From assembly GCF_000425745.1 (NCBI RefSeq), contig NZ_AUEA01000012.1, positions 1-64,000 of the forward strand: 64,000 nucleotides of DNA, written 5' to 3'. Positions 27,557-35,880 of this stretch are shown here, piece by piece. Source of the DNA: Pseudomonas cremoricolorata DSM 17059 = NBRC 16634. Lineage in GTDB: Bacteria > Pseudomonadota > Gammaproteobacteria > Pseudomonadales > Pseudomonadaceae. Each line of letters starts with the position of its first letter. Position 1 is the stretch's first letter. The notes under the pieces are model-generated. The model had not been told where the DNA came from. It made no database searches and was given only the letters and a program-made list of their open reading frames with translations. A program made the position numbers and the translations under genes.

Positions 27557-29173
27557 TCACGAACTGCCCGCAGCCAGCGGCCGGCTGCGGGCAAGCAGGG
27601 CGATGAACTGCTGGGCGCTGAGGGGCTGGGCGAACAACCAGCCCTGACCATAATTAACCCCCTCGCTGCTGAGCAGCAGCGCCTGCGCTTCGCACTCGAT
27701 GCCCTCGGCGATCACTCGCAGGTGCAGCGAATGCGCCATGCGGATGATGTGCGGGGCCACGCCGCTGCTGGCGGCATCGTGGCCAAGGGCATCGATGAAC
27801 GCCTTGTCGATCTTCAGGCAGTCCACCGGCAGGGTTTGCAGGTACGACAAGCTGCAGTAGCCAGTGCCGAAATCATCGATCAGCACCTGATGCCCCGAGG
27901 CGCGCAGCGCTTGCAGGTTGTCGCGCGCCACCACCACATCGATCAGGCCGCGCTCGGTGACTTCAAAGGCGATCTGCGTGGCCGACACCCGGTGCCGGGC
28001 CAACAGGCGGGCGGCGACCAGGCCGATGCGCGGCGCCATCACATCGCAGGCCGCAAGATTCACCGACACGTACAACTGGCGGTTGGCGCGCAGCACATGG
28101 CCGAGCTGCTCGAGCACGCGCTGCAGAACGAAATCGGTGATCTGGCGGATCTGCCCGGTGTTTTCCGCCATGGGAATGAACAGGTCGGGGCTGGTCAGGC
28201 TGCCGTCCTGCCGGTGCCAGCGCACCAGCGCCTCGGCGCCCACGCAGCGCCGGCTGGCAAGCTCGAAGATGGGCTGGTAGAGCACTTGCAGCTCGCCGCG
28301 GCGCAGCGCCTGTTGCAGCGCCGAGCTCATCGAGCGCCGGCGCTCGATCCATTGCAGAGTCAACCAACCGATGCAAGCGGCCAGCAGCAGGCTGACCGGA
28401 AACAGCAACCACAGCGGCCCGTCGAGGCGCACGGGCTGGTTGGCGCGGGGCGCGATCAGCACCAGCTGGTAGTCGGGGGAGCGGGTCGGCATGCGGTAGA
28501 CGAGCTTGTCGCTCATTTCGAGTAAAGGGCTGTGCGAGCGCGGCGGCCAGTCTGCCGAGGGCGGCCATTGCTGCGCCGGACCCAGCACGGGGATCGCCCG
28601 GCTGCCATGGTCGAGCAGCACCAGCAGACTGCCGCCCGGCGGCAGGTCGACCACGTCGGTGAGATGGCCACGCGAGGTCGACACCAGAAACCGCCCGCGG
28701 CCGAGCATCAGCGCCGCCAGGTTGTCGTTGGGTTCGGTGCTGGTGTTGAGCCAGTAGCGGTAGGTGGGGCCTTGGATGTCGGCGGCCCGCTGCGGCTCGA
28801 TCACCCGTTCGCCACCGCGGTTCGAACAGGCCTGGCTGGTATCGACGTAGGCCGCCTCATAGATGAAGCGTGAACGCAGGCCGACCTCCTGCAACGCTGT
28901 CTTCATCGCCGCGTCGCAGCCGCGCAGGGGTTGCGCCTGCAAGGTATCGACGCCCTGGCGCAGCTCGCCGAAGACCTGCTCCAGGCGCTCGCGGAAACGC
29001 TCGCCCTGGGCGTTCATCTGCGCGCTTTCTTCCCGGTTCATCTGCTGCACGGCAAGGCCGACGCTGGCAGCCAGCAACAGCCCAGCGCTGACCACTGCCG
29101 CAAGTACGGCGAGCAGCCAGGGACGGTCGAAAATCTGACGCAGGGCGGTTGGGGGGGCGGGCATGCGCAGCAT
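27557..29173 (-). CDS. CSS-type EAL-domain c-di-GMP phosphodiesterase
   Basis: 538 aa. TM1 about 20-40, periplasmic CSS-type sensor to about 255 with Cys residues (GCDAAMK; ACSNRGG), TM2 about 265-285, then an EAL domain (GAEALVRW, VSVNLAA, FEVTERGLID, DDFGTGYCSLSYL, KIDKAFID, AEGIE). All usual EAL catalytic motifs are present, so activity is expected; the CSS domain senses periplasmic redox in homologues. Start uncertain: ATG at 29173 or 29164; a TTG lies at 29200. Equivalent in position to PA5486-type genes. The coding end overlaps a terminator shared with kinB. Confidence 0.85.
   Translation of the reverse strand: MLRMPAPPTALRQIFDRPWLLAVLAAVVSAGLLLAASVGLAVQQMNREESAQMNAQGERFRERLEQVFGELRQGVDTLQAQPLRGCDAAMKTALQEVGLRSRFIYEAAYVDTSQACSNRGGERVIEPQRAADIQGPTYRYWLNTSTEPNDNLAALMLGRGRFLVSTSRGHLTDVVDLPPGGSLLVLLDHGSRAIPVLGPAQQWPPSADWPPRSHSPLLEMSDKLVYRMPTRSPDYQLVLIAPRANQPVRLDGPLWLLFPVSLLLAACIGWLTLQWIERRRSMSSALQQALRRGELQVLYQPIFELASRRCVGAEALVRWHRQDGSLTSPDLFIPMAENTGQIRQITDFVLQRVLEQLGHVLRANRQLYVSVNLAACDVMAPRIGLVAARLLARHRVSATQIAFEVTERGLIDVVVARDNLQALRASGHQVLIDDFGTGYCSLSYLQTLPVDCLKIDKAFIDALGHDAASSGVAPHIIRMAHSLHLRVIAEGIECEAQALLLSSEGVNYGQGWLFAQPLSAQQFIALLARSRPLAAGSS
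27565..27593. terminator. Bidirectional hairpin at kinB / EAL gene ends
   Basis: TGCCCGCAGCC (27565-27575), 7-nt loop, GGCTGCGGGCA (27583-27593), 11-bp perfect stem. It lies inside the last codons of the EAL gene and 22 bp past kinB. Confidence 0.6.
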
Positions 29174-29270
29174 CCAGTTGAATACACGCAGGTATAGCAA
29201 CTGGCGCAGGTTTCAGCCTGCCCGTTGGGCGGGGTTCATCGACCTTTCATCTGTGCAGGGGCACCCGCCC

Positions 29271-30047
29271 TCAGCGCATGTGGTTGAGCACCTGAAGCAT
29301 GGCTGCGGTCTGCGCATCCGGCTGGCCGTCATAGCGCTGCGGGCGGAAGCGCATCTGGAAGGCGGTGATCACCTGACGCGTGGCCTGGTCCAGCTCGCCG
29401 TTCTGCGGCACCGCGTAGCCGAAGCGCGCCAGCTGCTGCTGATACCAGACGATCGACGGCGGGCTGACTGCGAATATGGCTTGCTGACGGGCCACGGCAT
29501 TGGCGTCGGGCCACAGCCCCAGGCCCGCATCGGCCAGGCGCTTCCAGGGGAACAACGGCCCCGGATCGAGCTTGCGCAGGGGGGCGATATCGCTGTGGCC
29601 AACGATGTAGCGCGGCTGGATGGCGTTGCGTTTAACGATGTCCTTGACCAAGGCGATCACGGCCTGGATCTGCTGCTCGCTGTACGGGTGCCAGACCCGC
29701 CCCTGCGGGGTGTCGGTGAAGCCGGGATTGACGATTTCGATGCCGATCGAGGTGGAGTTGAGCCAGGTACGGCCATCCCACTGGCTGTCGCCGGCATGCC
29801 AGGCGCGACGGCTCTCGTCGACCAGCTGGTAGACCGTGGCAGGGCCGTCGCCGATCAGGTAATGGCTGCTGACTTCGCCATGGGTCAGCAGCGCCATCGA
29901 GCGCTCGAGCGAGGCATTGGTGTAGTGCAGGACGACGAACTGGATGCGCCCATCCTGGTTGGCCGAGACATGGCTGCGGTCGATGCGCAGGCCGGACGAG
30001 CAACCGGCCAGCAGTAACACGAGAACAGAGGTGATGAGCGCTTTCAT
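29271..30047 (-). CDS. ampDh2: N-acetylmuramoyl-L-alanine amidase lipoprotein (AmpDh2 type)
   Basis: 258 aa lipoprotein: lipobox LLAGC with Cys near residue 16, then an amidase_2 domain (about 35-175) with zinc ligands in FVVLHYTN (His), the distal HSDIAPLRKLDPG motif (His and Asp), and a C-terminal peptidoglycan-binding domain of helical repeats (about 190-250). It cleaves the amide bond between MurNAc and the stem peptide, in the outer-membrane leaflet facing the periplasm. Start 30047 is chosen for the signal sequence; ribosome site weak. P. aeruginosa AmpDh2 has the same neighbours. Confidence 0.9.
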   Translation of the reverse strand: MKALITSVLVLLLAGCSSGLRIDRSHVSANQDGRIQFVVLHYTNASLERSMALLTHGEVSSHYLIGDGPATVYQLVDESRRAWHAGDSQWDGRTWLNSTSIGIEIVNPGFTDTPQGRVWHPYSEQQIQAVIALVKDIVKRNAIQPRYIVGHSDIAPLRKLDPGPLFPWKRLADAGLGLWPDANAVARQQAIFAVSPPSIVWYQQQLARFGYAVPQNGELDQATRQVITAFQMRFRPQRYDGQPDAQTAAMLQVLNHMR

Positions 30048-30105
30048 GGGGCCTACGGTGGGCTGAGTCGGTGACGCGACAGCATAACGCAAGCGCCGCG
30101 ATGAC

Positions 30106-32124
30106 TCAGCCCTGTTCGACGCGATTGCGTCCTTGCGCCTTGGCCCGGTACAGCGCCTGATCGGCGCGCTTGAGCACGGCGTCGCTGCGCTCGGCGGGGT
30201 TGAAGGCGCTGACACCGATGCACAGGGTGATGGTCACCGGCTCACCCTTGAAGTGGAACGGGCAGGCCTCGACGGCGGCGCGCAGGCTATCGGCGAACTG
30301 CGCAGCGGCGCTCAGCGGCGTCTGCGGCATCAGCAGGACGAATTCTTCACCGCCGAAACGGGCGATGAAATCCCGCGCGCGCAGGCGTTTGCTCAGCACG
30401 TTGGCGACGATCTTCAGCACTTTGTCGCCCGCCAGGTGGCCGTAGCCATCGTTGATGCGCTTGAAGTGATCGAGGTCGATGATCGCCATCGACAACTGCC
30501 CACCCTGGTTGTGCCAGGCCTGTACTTCCTGCTCGATGCGTTCGGCCCAGGCCGCGCGGTTGGGCAGCCCGGTGAGCGGATCGAGCAGGGCTTTCTGGCG
30601 TTGTTCCTCGAGGTGCTCGCGGTAGCCGAGCGCCTCTTGCTCCATGCCCGCCACGCGCGCGGCCAGGCCGTGCAGGCGTGCGGCCAGTTCCTGCTCGCGT
30701 TGGTCGCGGGCGTGCTGGTGGGCATCCAGGGTGCCGAGCAGGCCTTCGAAGCGGCTGTCAAGCACCTGCTTCAGGCTGGCCAGGTCGGAGGCGCCCTTGA
30801 CGCTGCTCTGCAGGCCATCGACCTGCTCGCGCAGCTGGCTGTCGAGCTGCTGCGCCGCGACGCTGTTGTCGGCGTGACCGGCGCTGGCGTCCTGCAAGTG
30901 GCCATGGAACGCTTCGAGGCGTTCATTGAGCTGCTGCAGGTAGGCCTCGAACTCATGCTTGCCACTGTCGGTGATCGCCAGCATGAACACGGCCAGGTCA
31001 TCGAGAATCGGGATCAGCTCGTACCAGTTCAGGCCCCGGGCGACCCGCTCGCGCATGGCCAGTGCCTGATCCTTGTAGTGCTCGGGCAGGTTGAGGTCAT
31101 CGAGCAGGCCGAGCAGGGTCTGCTCGATATGCACGGCCACCTGGCTGTAGGGAGGCTCAAGGGCCTGGGGCAGGGCGTACGGGCCGTCTTCGGCGGCGCA
31201 GGTGTCGGCCAGGGCGGGCAACGGCGCGGCGGCGGGCGCAGCAGGCTCGAGGACGCGCTGTTCGTCAGTGGCTGTGGCCGTGGCTTCGGCAGAGTGCGCA
31301 GCAGGTACAGCGGCTTCGTCAGCGGCTTGCGCGACAGGCGCCGGGGCGTGGACTGTCGGTGCCGGGGCCTGCATGAGCTGCTGCGGGGTCTGGGTCGATG
31401 ATTCACTCGCGGCTTCGACCACGGCGGCCGCAACCGGTGCTGGCATCGGCTCTGGCTCGATAGGGGGCTCCGGCGCGACCGAGGGTGATGCAGAAGGCGC
31501 AACCGGCGCGGCCTCGGCAGCCGGAGTCGAAGTCGGAGTCGGAGCCGGAGCCGGTTGGGGCTGTAGCGGCGCGGTGGGTTCGGCCAGCGCTTCAGCGCTT
31601 TCCCGCGCCCCGAACAAGCGTTGCAGCAAGCCTGGGCGAGCGTCGTCCGGCGCCTTTTTCAGCGCAGCCAGGGCACGTTCCTGCAAGCCGCTGAGCTCAC
31701 CCAGCAGCGGCGGCAAGTCGCGGGACTGGCCGACACCCCCGTCGATCTTCTTGCCGAGCTTCTTCAGCGCCCGGGTGTGTTCTGCGGGCAGCGGCAGGCC
31801 CTGCAATTGATCGACCAGCGAGGTCAGCGCTTCGCGCACCTGGTTCATACGGGTTTCGCGGCGGTGCTCGGAGTCGAGCACGGCCTTTTCCAGCCGCGGA
31901 ATCAGCCCGGCCAGGCCGGCGTCCATGTTGTCGCTGCGGATCACCTCGCGCATTTCCTTCATGCACAGGTCGACCGCCTTGTCGCTGCCTTCGGCCGCCA
32001 GCGTGCTGCGCACCAGCCCCCGGCGCAGCAGGTCGAGGCGCGCATCCCAGCGGCGCTCGATCTTGTCGTGCTGCTCGATGGTCTTGAGGTACTTCTCTTT
32101 CCAACGCTCGGCGTCGTCTGTCAT
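30106..32124 (-). CDS. dgcH: GGDEF diguanylate cyclase (DgcH type)
   Basis: 672 aa. An N-terminal helical region (1-165) is followed by a long Pro/Ala/Glu-rich low-complexity linker (about 190-300), a second helical/coiled-coil region (to about 505) and a C-terminal GGDEF domain with FGGEEFVLL. The RxxD I-site (RARD) lies five residues before GGEEF, so product inhibition is expected. Makes c-di-GMP. No membrane segment or signal peptide. Located as PA5487 in P. aeruginosa. The linker is the source of many spurious frames on the opposite strand. Confidence 0.85.
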   Translation of the reverse strand: MTDDAERWKEKYLKTIEQHDKIERRWDARLDLLRRGLVRSTLAAEGSDKAVDLCMKEMREVIRSDNMDAGLAGLIPRLEKAVLDSEHRRETRMNQVREALTSLVDQLQGLPLPAEHTRALKKLGKKIDGGVGQSRDLPPLLGELSGLQERALAALKKAPDDARPGLLQRLFGARESAEALAEPTAPLQPQPAPAPTPTSTPAAEAAPVAPSASPSVAPEPPIEPEPMPAPVAAAVVEAASESSTQTPQQLMQAPAPTVHAPAPVAQAADEAAVPAAHSAEATATATDEQRVLEPAAPAAAPLPALADTCAAEDGPYALPQALEPPYSQVAVHIEQTLLGLLDDLNLPEHYKDQALAMRERVARGLNWYELIPILDDLAVFMLAITDSGKHEFEAYLQQLNERLEAFHGHLQDASAGHADNSVAAQQLDSQLREQVDGLQSSVKGASDLASLKQVLDSRFEGLLGTLDAHQHARDQREQELAARLHGLAARVAGMEQEALGYREHLEEQRQKALLDPLTGLPNRAAWAERIEQEVQAWHNQGGQLSMAIIDLDHFKRINDGYGHLAGDKVLKIVANVLSKRLRARDFIARFGGEEFVLLMPQTPLSAAAQFADSLRAAVEACPFHFKGEPVTITLCIGVSAFNPAERSDAVLKRADQALYRAKAQGRNRVEQG

Positions 32125-32171
32125 GCCCGGGGTCCGCTAGGGGTGGTGGCATTGCCTGACCCGGTGGGGCG

Positions 32172-33026
32172 TCAGCGCAAGACCGGCAGCGTATCCACAG
32201 TCAGGGCGTCAGGCAAACGAATCTCCACGGCCACGGGGAGGTGGTCGGAAATCGGCTGGGCGAGGACTTCGACCCGCTCCAGGGTCAGGCTGGGGCTGAG
32301 CAGGATGTGGTCAAGGCAGCGCTGTGGGCGCCAGCTGGGGAAGGTCGCTTCGACCTGCGGGGCGACCAGTCCGAGATCGCGCAAGGGCGAGTGCTCGAGC
32401 AGGTCGGAAGCATGGGTATTCATGTCGCCCATCAGCACCTGATGGCGGTAGCCGCCGATCAATTCACGCACATAGGCCAACTGGCGGGCACGGGTCTTGG
32501 CGCCGAGGGCCAGGTGCATCATCACCACGATCAGGGCGTCCGGACCTTCGCCGAAGCGCACCAGAATGGCGCCACGCCCGGAAGGGCCTGGCAGCGGGTG
32601 ATCTTCCAGTTGCTGGGGCTTGAGCCGGCTGAGCACGCCGTTGCTGTGCTGGGCGAAACGGCCCAGGTTGCGGTTGAGCTGCTGGTACCAGTAGGGGAAG
32701 GCGCCGAGCTGAGCCAAGTGCTCAACCTGGTTGACGTAACCCGAGCGCAGGCTGCCGCCGTCGGCTTCCTGCAACGCCACCAGGTCGAAGTCGGCCAGTA
32801 GCTGGCCGATCTTCTGCAGGTTGCCGGCGCGCCCGGTGTGCGGCAGCAGGTGCTGCCAGCTACGGGTCAGGTAATGGTGGTAGCGCTCGGTACTGATGCC
32901 CACCTGAATGTTGAAACTGAGCAGCCGCAGGCGACCATCTTCCGGCAGACCGGTGGTCTGCAGGTGATGTTCGTTGACCTGCGGCTGGTGCAGGCCGATA
33001 CCACGAATGGGATTGGACCGGCGCAT
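32172..33026 (-). CDS. Endonuclease/exonuclease/phosphatase (EEP) family protein
   Basis: 284 aa. EEP (DNase I-like) fold motifs in order: LLSFNIQVG (Asn), VALQEADGG (Glu), MMHLALGAKTRARQL (His), LMGDMNTH (Asp-x-Asn) and ISDHLPVAVEI (Asp-His near the end). All the metal/catalytic residues are present. No signal peptide; substrate (nucleic acid or phosphodiester) unknown. The start at 33026 follows AAGGGG. In Pseudomonas this gene is downstream of dsbA, and here it starts 10 nt after the dsbA stop. Confidence 0.8.
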   Translation of the reverse strand: MRRSNPIRGIGLHQPQVNEHHLQTTGLPEDGRLRLLSFNIQVGISTERYHHYLTRSWQHLLPHTGRAGNLQKIGQLLADFDLVALQEADGGSLRSGYVNQVEHLAQLGAFPYWYQQLNRNLGRFAQHSNGVLSRLKPQQLEDHPLPGPSGRGAILVRFGEGPDALIVVMMHLALGAKTRARQLAYVRELIGGYRHQVLMGDMNTHASDLLEHSPLRDLGLVAPQVEATFPSWRPQRCLDHILLSPSLTLERVEVLAQPISDHLPVAVEIRLPDALTVDTLPVLR

Positions 33027-33036
33027 GGCTTGCCCC

Positions 33037-33672
33037 TTATTTGGCGGCGCGTTCCTTGGCAATCAGCTGGTCGGCCACGCTCAGCACGCCATCCGGCCCG
33101 CCTGCGGTGCCCAGGTCGAAGCGGTATTTACCGTTGACCACCATGCTTGGAACGCCGGTGATTTCATACTTCTTCGCCAGTGCCTTGGCCTGCTGGACCT
33201 GGCCCTTGATGGCGAACGAGTTGAAGGTGGAGAGGAACTTGTCCTTGTCGACGCCCTGGGTGGCGAGGAAGTCAGCCATGTCTTGAGGGTCGGTCAGGCG
33301 CTTGCGCTGGTTCTGGATGGCGTCGAACACGGCGTCATGCACTTTCTGCTCGACGCCCATCGCTTCGAGGGTGAGGAACATCTGGCCATGGGCATCCCAT
33401 GGACCGCCGAACATGGCCGGTACGCGCTTGAAGTTGACGTCCTGCGGCAGCTTGCTGATCCAGGGATTGAGGGTCGGCTCGAAGTGGTAGCAATGCGGGC
33501 AGCCGTACCAGAACAGCTCGACGACTTCGATCTTGCCAGGCTGGGATACGGGAACAGGGTTGCTCAGCTCGATGTATTGCTCGCCTGCCTTGGCGGGCTC
33601 GGCGGCCTGGACACCGGCCATACCGAATACGCTGGCGGCGACCAGCGTGGCGCTGAGAATCAGTTTACGCAT
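33037..33672 (-). CDS. dsbA: Periplasmic thiol:disulfide oxidoreductase DsbA
   Basis: 211 aa. Signal peptide (LILSATLVAASVFGMAGVQA, cleavage near residue 23), thioredoxin fold with the active site C58-P-H-C61 in FWYGCPHCYHF, and the cis-Pro loop ITGVPSMVVNG. It introduces disulfides in exported proteins in the periplasm, with DsbB re-oxidising it. AGGAG ribosome site. Downstream of the cytochrome c4 gene but separated from it by a terminator. Confidence 0.95.
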   Translation of the reverse strand: MRKLILSATLVAASVFGMAGVQAAEPAKAGEQYIELSNPVPVSQPGKIEVVELFWYGCPHCYHFEPTLNPWISKLPQDVNFKRVPAMFGGPWDAHGQMFLTLEAMGVEQKVHDAVFDAIQNQRKRLTDPQDMADFLATQGVDKDKFLSTFNSFAIKGQVQQAKALAKKYEITGVPSMVVNGKYRFDLGTAGGPDGVLSVADQLIAKERAAK

Positions 33673-33771
33673 GCTTCACTCCTGGGCTGTCTTGAAACGC
33701 CGCGATGACGACCGAGCTGTGACCGGCCGGGGCGGGCGTGAGTTCTGTAGTGTAACGGCAGTGGGCAAGAA

Positions 33772-33794
33772 AAAGGGCAGCCACGCTGCCCTTT
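33772..33794 (-). terminator. Terminator of cytochrome c4 gene
   Basis: AAAGGGCAGC (33772-33781), 3-nt loop, GCTGCCCTTT (33785-33794), with a T-run on the minus strand. Confidence 0.85.
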
Positions 33795-33823
33795 CATCTT
33801 TTGCCAAGCGCATTAACCGAACG

Positions 33824-34441
33824 TTAATGCAGGCCCTGGATGTAGCTCGACAGCGCTTCGATATCCTTGTTGCTGAGCTTGCTGGCGATCGAGCGCATGG
33901 TCATGGCATCGCCATCGTTGGTGCGGTTGCCTTCGCGGAAGTCGGTGAGCTGCTTGCTCACGTATTGCGCATGCTGGCCGCTCAGGTGGGGGAAGCCGGC
34001 CAGAGCCAGGCCTGCGCCGTCGGGGGAGTGGCAGCCGGTGCAGGCGGGCATGCCCTTTTCGAGGTCACCGCCGTTGAACAGGGCCCGGCCACGTTCCACC
34101 AACTGCGGGTCGGCGGCGCCCACGCTGCCTTTCTGGCTGGCGAAGTAGGCTGCGATGTCGGCGATGTCCTGGTCATTGAGGCCGGCCAGCATGCCGGTCA
34201 TTTCCAGCACCTGGCGCTTGCCGGACTGGATATCGTGCAGTTGCTTTTCCAGGTAGCGCTCGCCCTGGCCGGCGAGTTTCGGGAAGTTGGGCGCTAGGCT
34301 GTTACCGTCGGGGTTGTGGCAGGCGCCGCAGATGGCCGTCTTGCCCTGGCCTGCGGCGGCGTCGCCCTTGATCGGTTGCGCAGCATGGGCTACGCCGGCG
34401 ACGCCAATGGTCAACAGCAGACTCACGAATAGTTTGTTCAT
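33824..34441 (-). CDS. cc4: Dihaem cytochrome c4
   Basis: 205 aa with a signal peptide (LFVSLLLTIGVAGVAHA). Two class I cytochrome c domains with CxxCH haem motifs (CGACH, C38-H42; CTGCH in the second half) and axial-Met regions. A periplasmic electron carrier feeding terminal oxidases, including cbb3. In Pseudomonas it sits next to a second cytochrome c gene, which here is a remnant (34473-34690). No problem seen in this gene. Confidence 0.93.
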   Translation of the reverse strand: MNKLFVSLLLTIGVAGVAHAAQPIKGDAAAGQGKTAICGACHNPDGNSLAPNFPKLAGQGERYLEKQLHDIQSGKRQVLEMTGMLAGLNDQDIADIAAYFASQKGSVGAADPQLVERGRALFNGGDLEKGMPACTGCHSPDGAGLALAGFPHLSGQHAQYVSKQLTDFREGNRTNDGDAMTMRSIASKLSNKDIEALSSYIQGLH

Positions 34442-34472
34442 CAGCTAATCCAACACGGCTAAGAGTGAAATG

Positions 34473-34690
34473 TTATGTATCGGGACTGCCGCTCATCCAG
34501 AGGATGACCAACCGGTAGTCCTCGGTACTGCAGTCCGTGCACAATCCACGCGGCGGCATAGCCTTGAAACCCTGGATCATTGCGCCACCCGCACCTGCAT
34601 GCCTTGTAGCAGTCCGCACACATGCGGTTGTACAACGCCTCGCAAGCCTGTGTAGCCTGAGCGCCGGAAACGGCTGGATACACCGTAGGC
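34473..34690 (-). pseudogene. Remnant of a cytochrome c5-like gene
   Basis: Minus strand. One frame reads ACEALYNRMCADC, the start of a haem motif. Another frame, ending at the TAA at 34473-34475, reads AMPPRGLCTDCSTEDYRLVI, the usual C-terminal part of cytochrome c5-type proteins. The two join if 7 nt (TACAAGG, about 34602-34608) are removed, which restores CADCH and then AGAGGA. Between haem motif and AMPPRG the spacing is also shorter than usual, so there is a deletion besides the insertion. Its place, just upstream of cytochrome c4, is where P. aeruginosa has an intact cytochrome (PA5491). No signal peptide or start is left. Confidence 0.75.
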
Positions 34691-34910
34691 AATCGCCGTT
34701 TCACCTTGCTCGATGACCTTTCAGGGCTGGGCGCCGCGCTGCGTTCTATGCGCAAGCTGTTGGTCGGCACCCGTACGCACCACCCTTCGCCGGGATAATG
34801 CGCACACAAAAACTGGGGCATTATATACTTCCGCCATCCAAACGGAAACGACACCGCTTGCCGCACAGGTCATTGCGCCTGCTTGCGGCAACACCCACAT
34901 CGGATATCCC

Positions 34911-35543
34911 ATGCAAGTCAAGAACCCCATCCTCGGCCTGTGCCAGAAAGCCACCTTCGCCCTCAGCGCCGCCAAGGTCGACCAATGTCCCAGCGACCAG
35001 GGTTACGAGGTGGCCTTCGCCGGCCGTTCCAACGCCGGCAAATCCAGCGCCCTCAACACCCTGACCCACGCCAGCCTGGCGCGCACCTCGAAAACCCCGG
35101 GCCGCACGCAGTTGCTGAACTTCTTCAGCCTGGATGAGCAACGGCGTCTGGTCGACTTGCCCGGCTACGGTTACGCGAAGGTGCCGATTCCGCTCAAGCA
35201 GCATTGGCAGCGCCACCTCGAAGCCTATCTGGGCGGGCGTGAATGCCTGCGCGGGGTGATCCTGATGATGGACGTTCGCCACCCCATGACCGACTTCGAC
35301 AAGATGATGCTCGACTGGGCCCGCGCCAGCGGCATGCCCATGCACATTCTGCTGACCAAAGCCGACAAACTGACCTTCGGCGCCGCCAAGAACACCCTGC
35401 TCAAGGTGCAGGCAGAGATTCGCAAGGGCTGGGGCGAGGGCACCACCATCCAGCTGTTCTCGGCGCCCAAGCGCCAGGGTCTGGAAGAGGCGTATGGCGT
35501 GCTGGCCGGGTGGATGGAGCTGGAAGACAAGCCTGCAGAATGA
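34911..35543 (+). CDS. engB: Ribosome biogenesis GTP-binding protein EngB/YsxC/YihA
   Basis: 210 aa TRAFAC GTPase. G1 [10 protein letters not shown]3 [10 protein letters not shown]4 TKADK, and the switch region [11 protein letters not shown] are all present. Aids late 50S assembly. The start at 34911 ([10 protein letters not shown]) matches the family; the frame is open further upstream through the cytochrome remnant. Conserved next to polA, as in E. coli. Confidence 0.95.
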   Translation: MQVKNPILGLCQKATFALSAAKVDQCPSDQGYEVAFAGRSNAGKSSALNTLTHASLARTSKTPGRTQLLNFFSLDEQRRLVDLPGYGYAKVPIPLKQHWQRHLEAYLGGRECLRGVILMMDVRHPMTDFDKMMLDWARASGMPMHILLTKADKLTFGAAKNTLLKVQAEIRKGWGEGTTIQLFSAPKRQGLEEAYGVLAGWMELEDKPAE

Positions 35544-35599
35544 CCGTGGCGCCGGGCATCGACAGGTGCCCGGCGTGCACCGAAGGTCAAATCGCAGGC

Positions 35600-35730
35600 A
35601 AAAAAAACCCCGGACTTCGTATGGGGAGGGGGAAGTTCGGGGTCCAAGTCCGGACCGCTAGGGCGGGGTCCAGATATCTGCCAACACTTAACACAACATA
35701 GGAGCATCGAAAGGCTTCACCAGCCATTCA
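35600..35730 (-). ncRNA. ersA: ErsA-type small RNA (Spot 42-like position)
   Basis: The stretch between engB and polA carries no gene but a minus-strand unit of about 130 nt: a possible AlgU promoter just upstream (35736-35763) and a strong terminator at its end (stem 35608-35618 with 35632-35642, then eight T on the minus strand at 35600-35607). Position, strand and length fit ErsA of P. aeruginosa, an AlgU-dependent sRNA located between engB and polA that regulates algC and oprD. The terminator loop contains a C-rich stretch (CCCCCTCCCC), the likely seed. Exact 5' end not proved by sequence. Confidence 0.75.
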
Positions 35731-35735
35731 GTACG

Positions 35736-35763
35736 TCTGAGTCGCGCTTCACCGGTTTAGTTC
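35736..35763 (-). promoter_or_regulatory. AlgU (sigma-22/RpoE)-type promoter of ErsA
   Basis: Minus strand: GAACTA (35758-35763), 17-bp spacer, TCAGA (35736-35740). The AlgU consensus is GAACTT-N16/17-TCTGA/TCAAA, so there is one mismatch in each element. Confidence 0.55.
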
Positions 35764-35880
35764 CTGAACCGATGAAACAAATCGCGATAGCGTTCGCATC
35801 TCCAGGCATCAGGCAGCTTAACGCACCGGCTGGGCACTGCGACGTTCAGCCGCAGAGCCAACCGGCATCGTGCTCACGTT

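Noticed and set aside
31029..31810. Ser/Arg/Pro-rich frames on both strands in the dgcH linker
   Set aside because: They are shadows of the low-complexity Pro/Ala/Glu linker of DgcH.
34459..34866. 135-aa frame across the cytochrome remnant
   Set aside because: Only its central part is cytochrome-like; the C-terminal part reads in the wrong frame relative to CTDCS, so it is not a functional gene.
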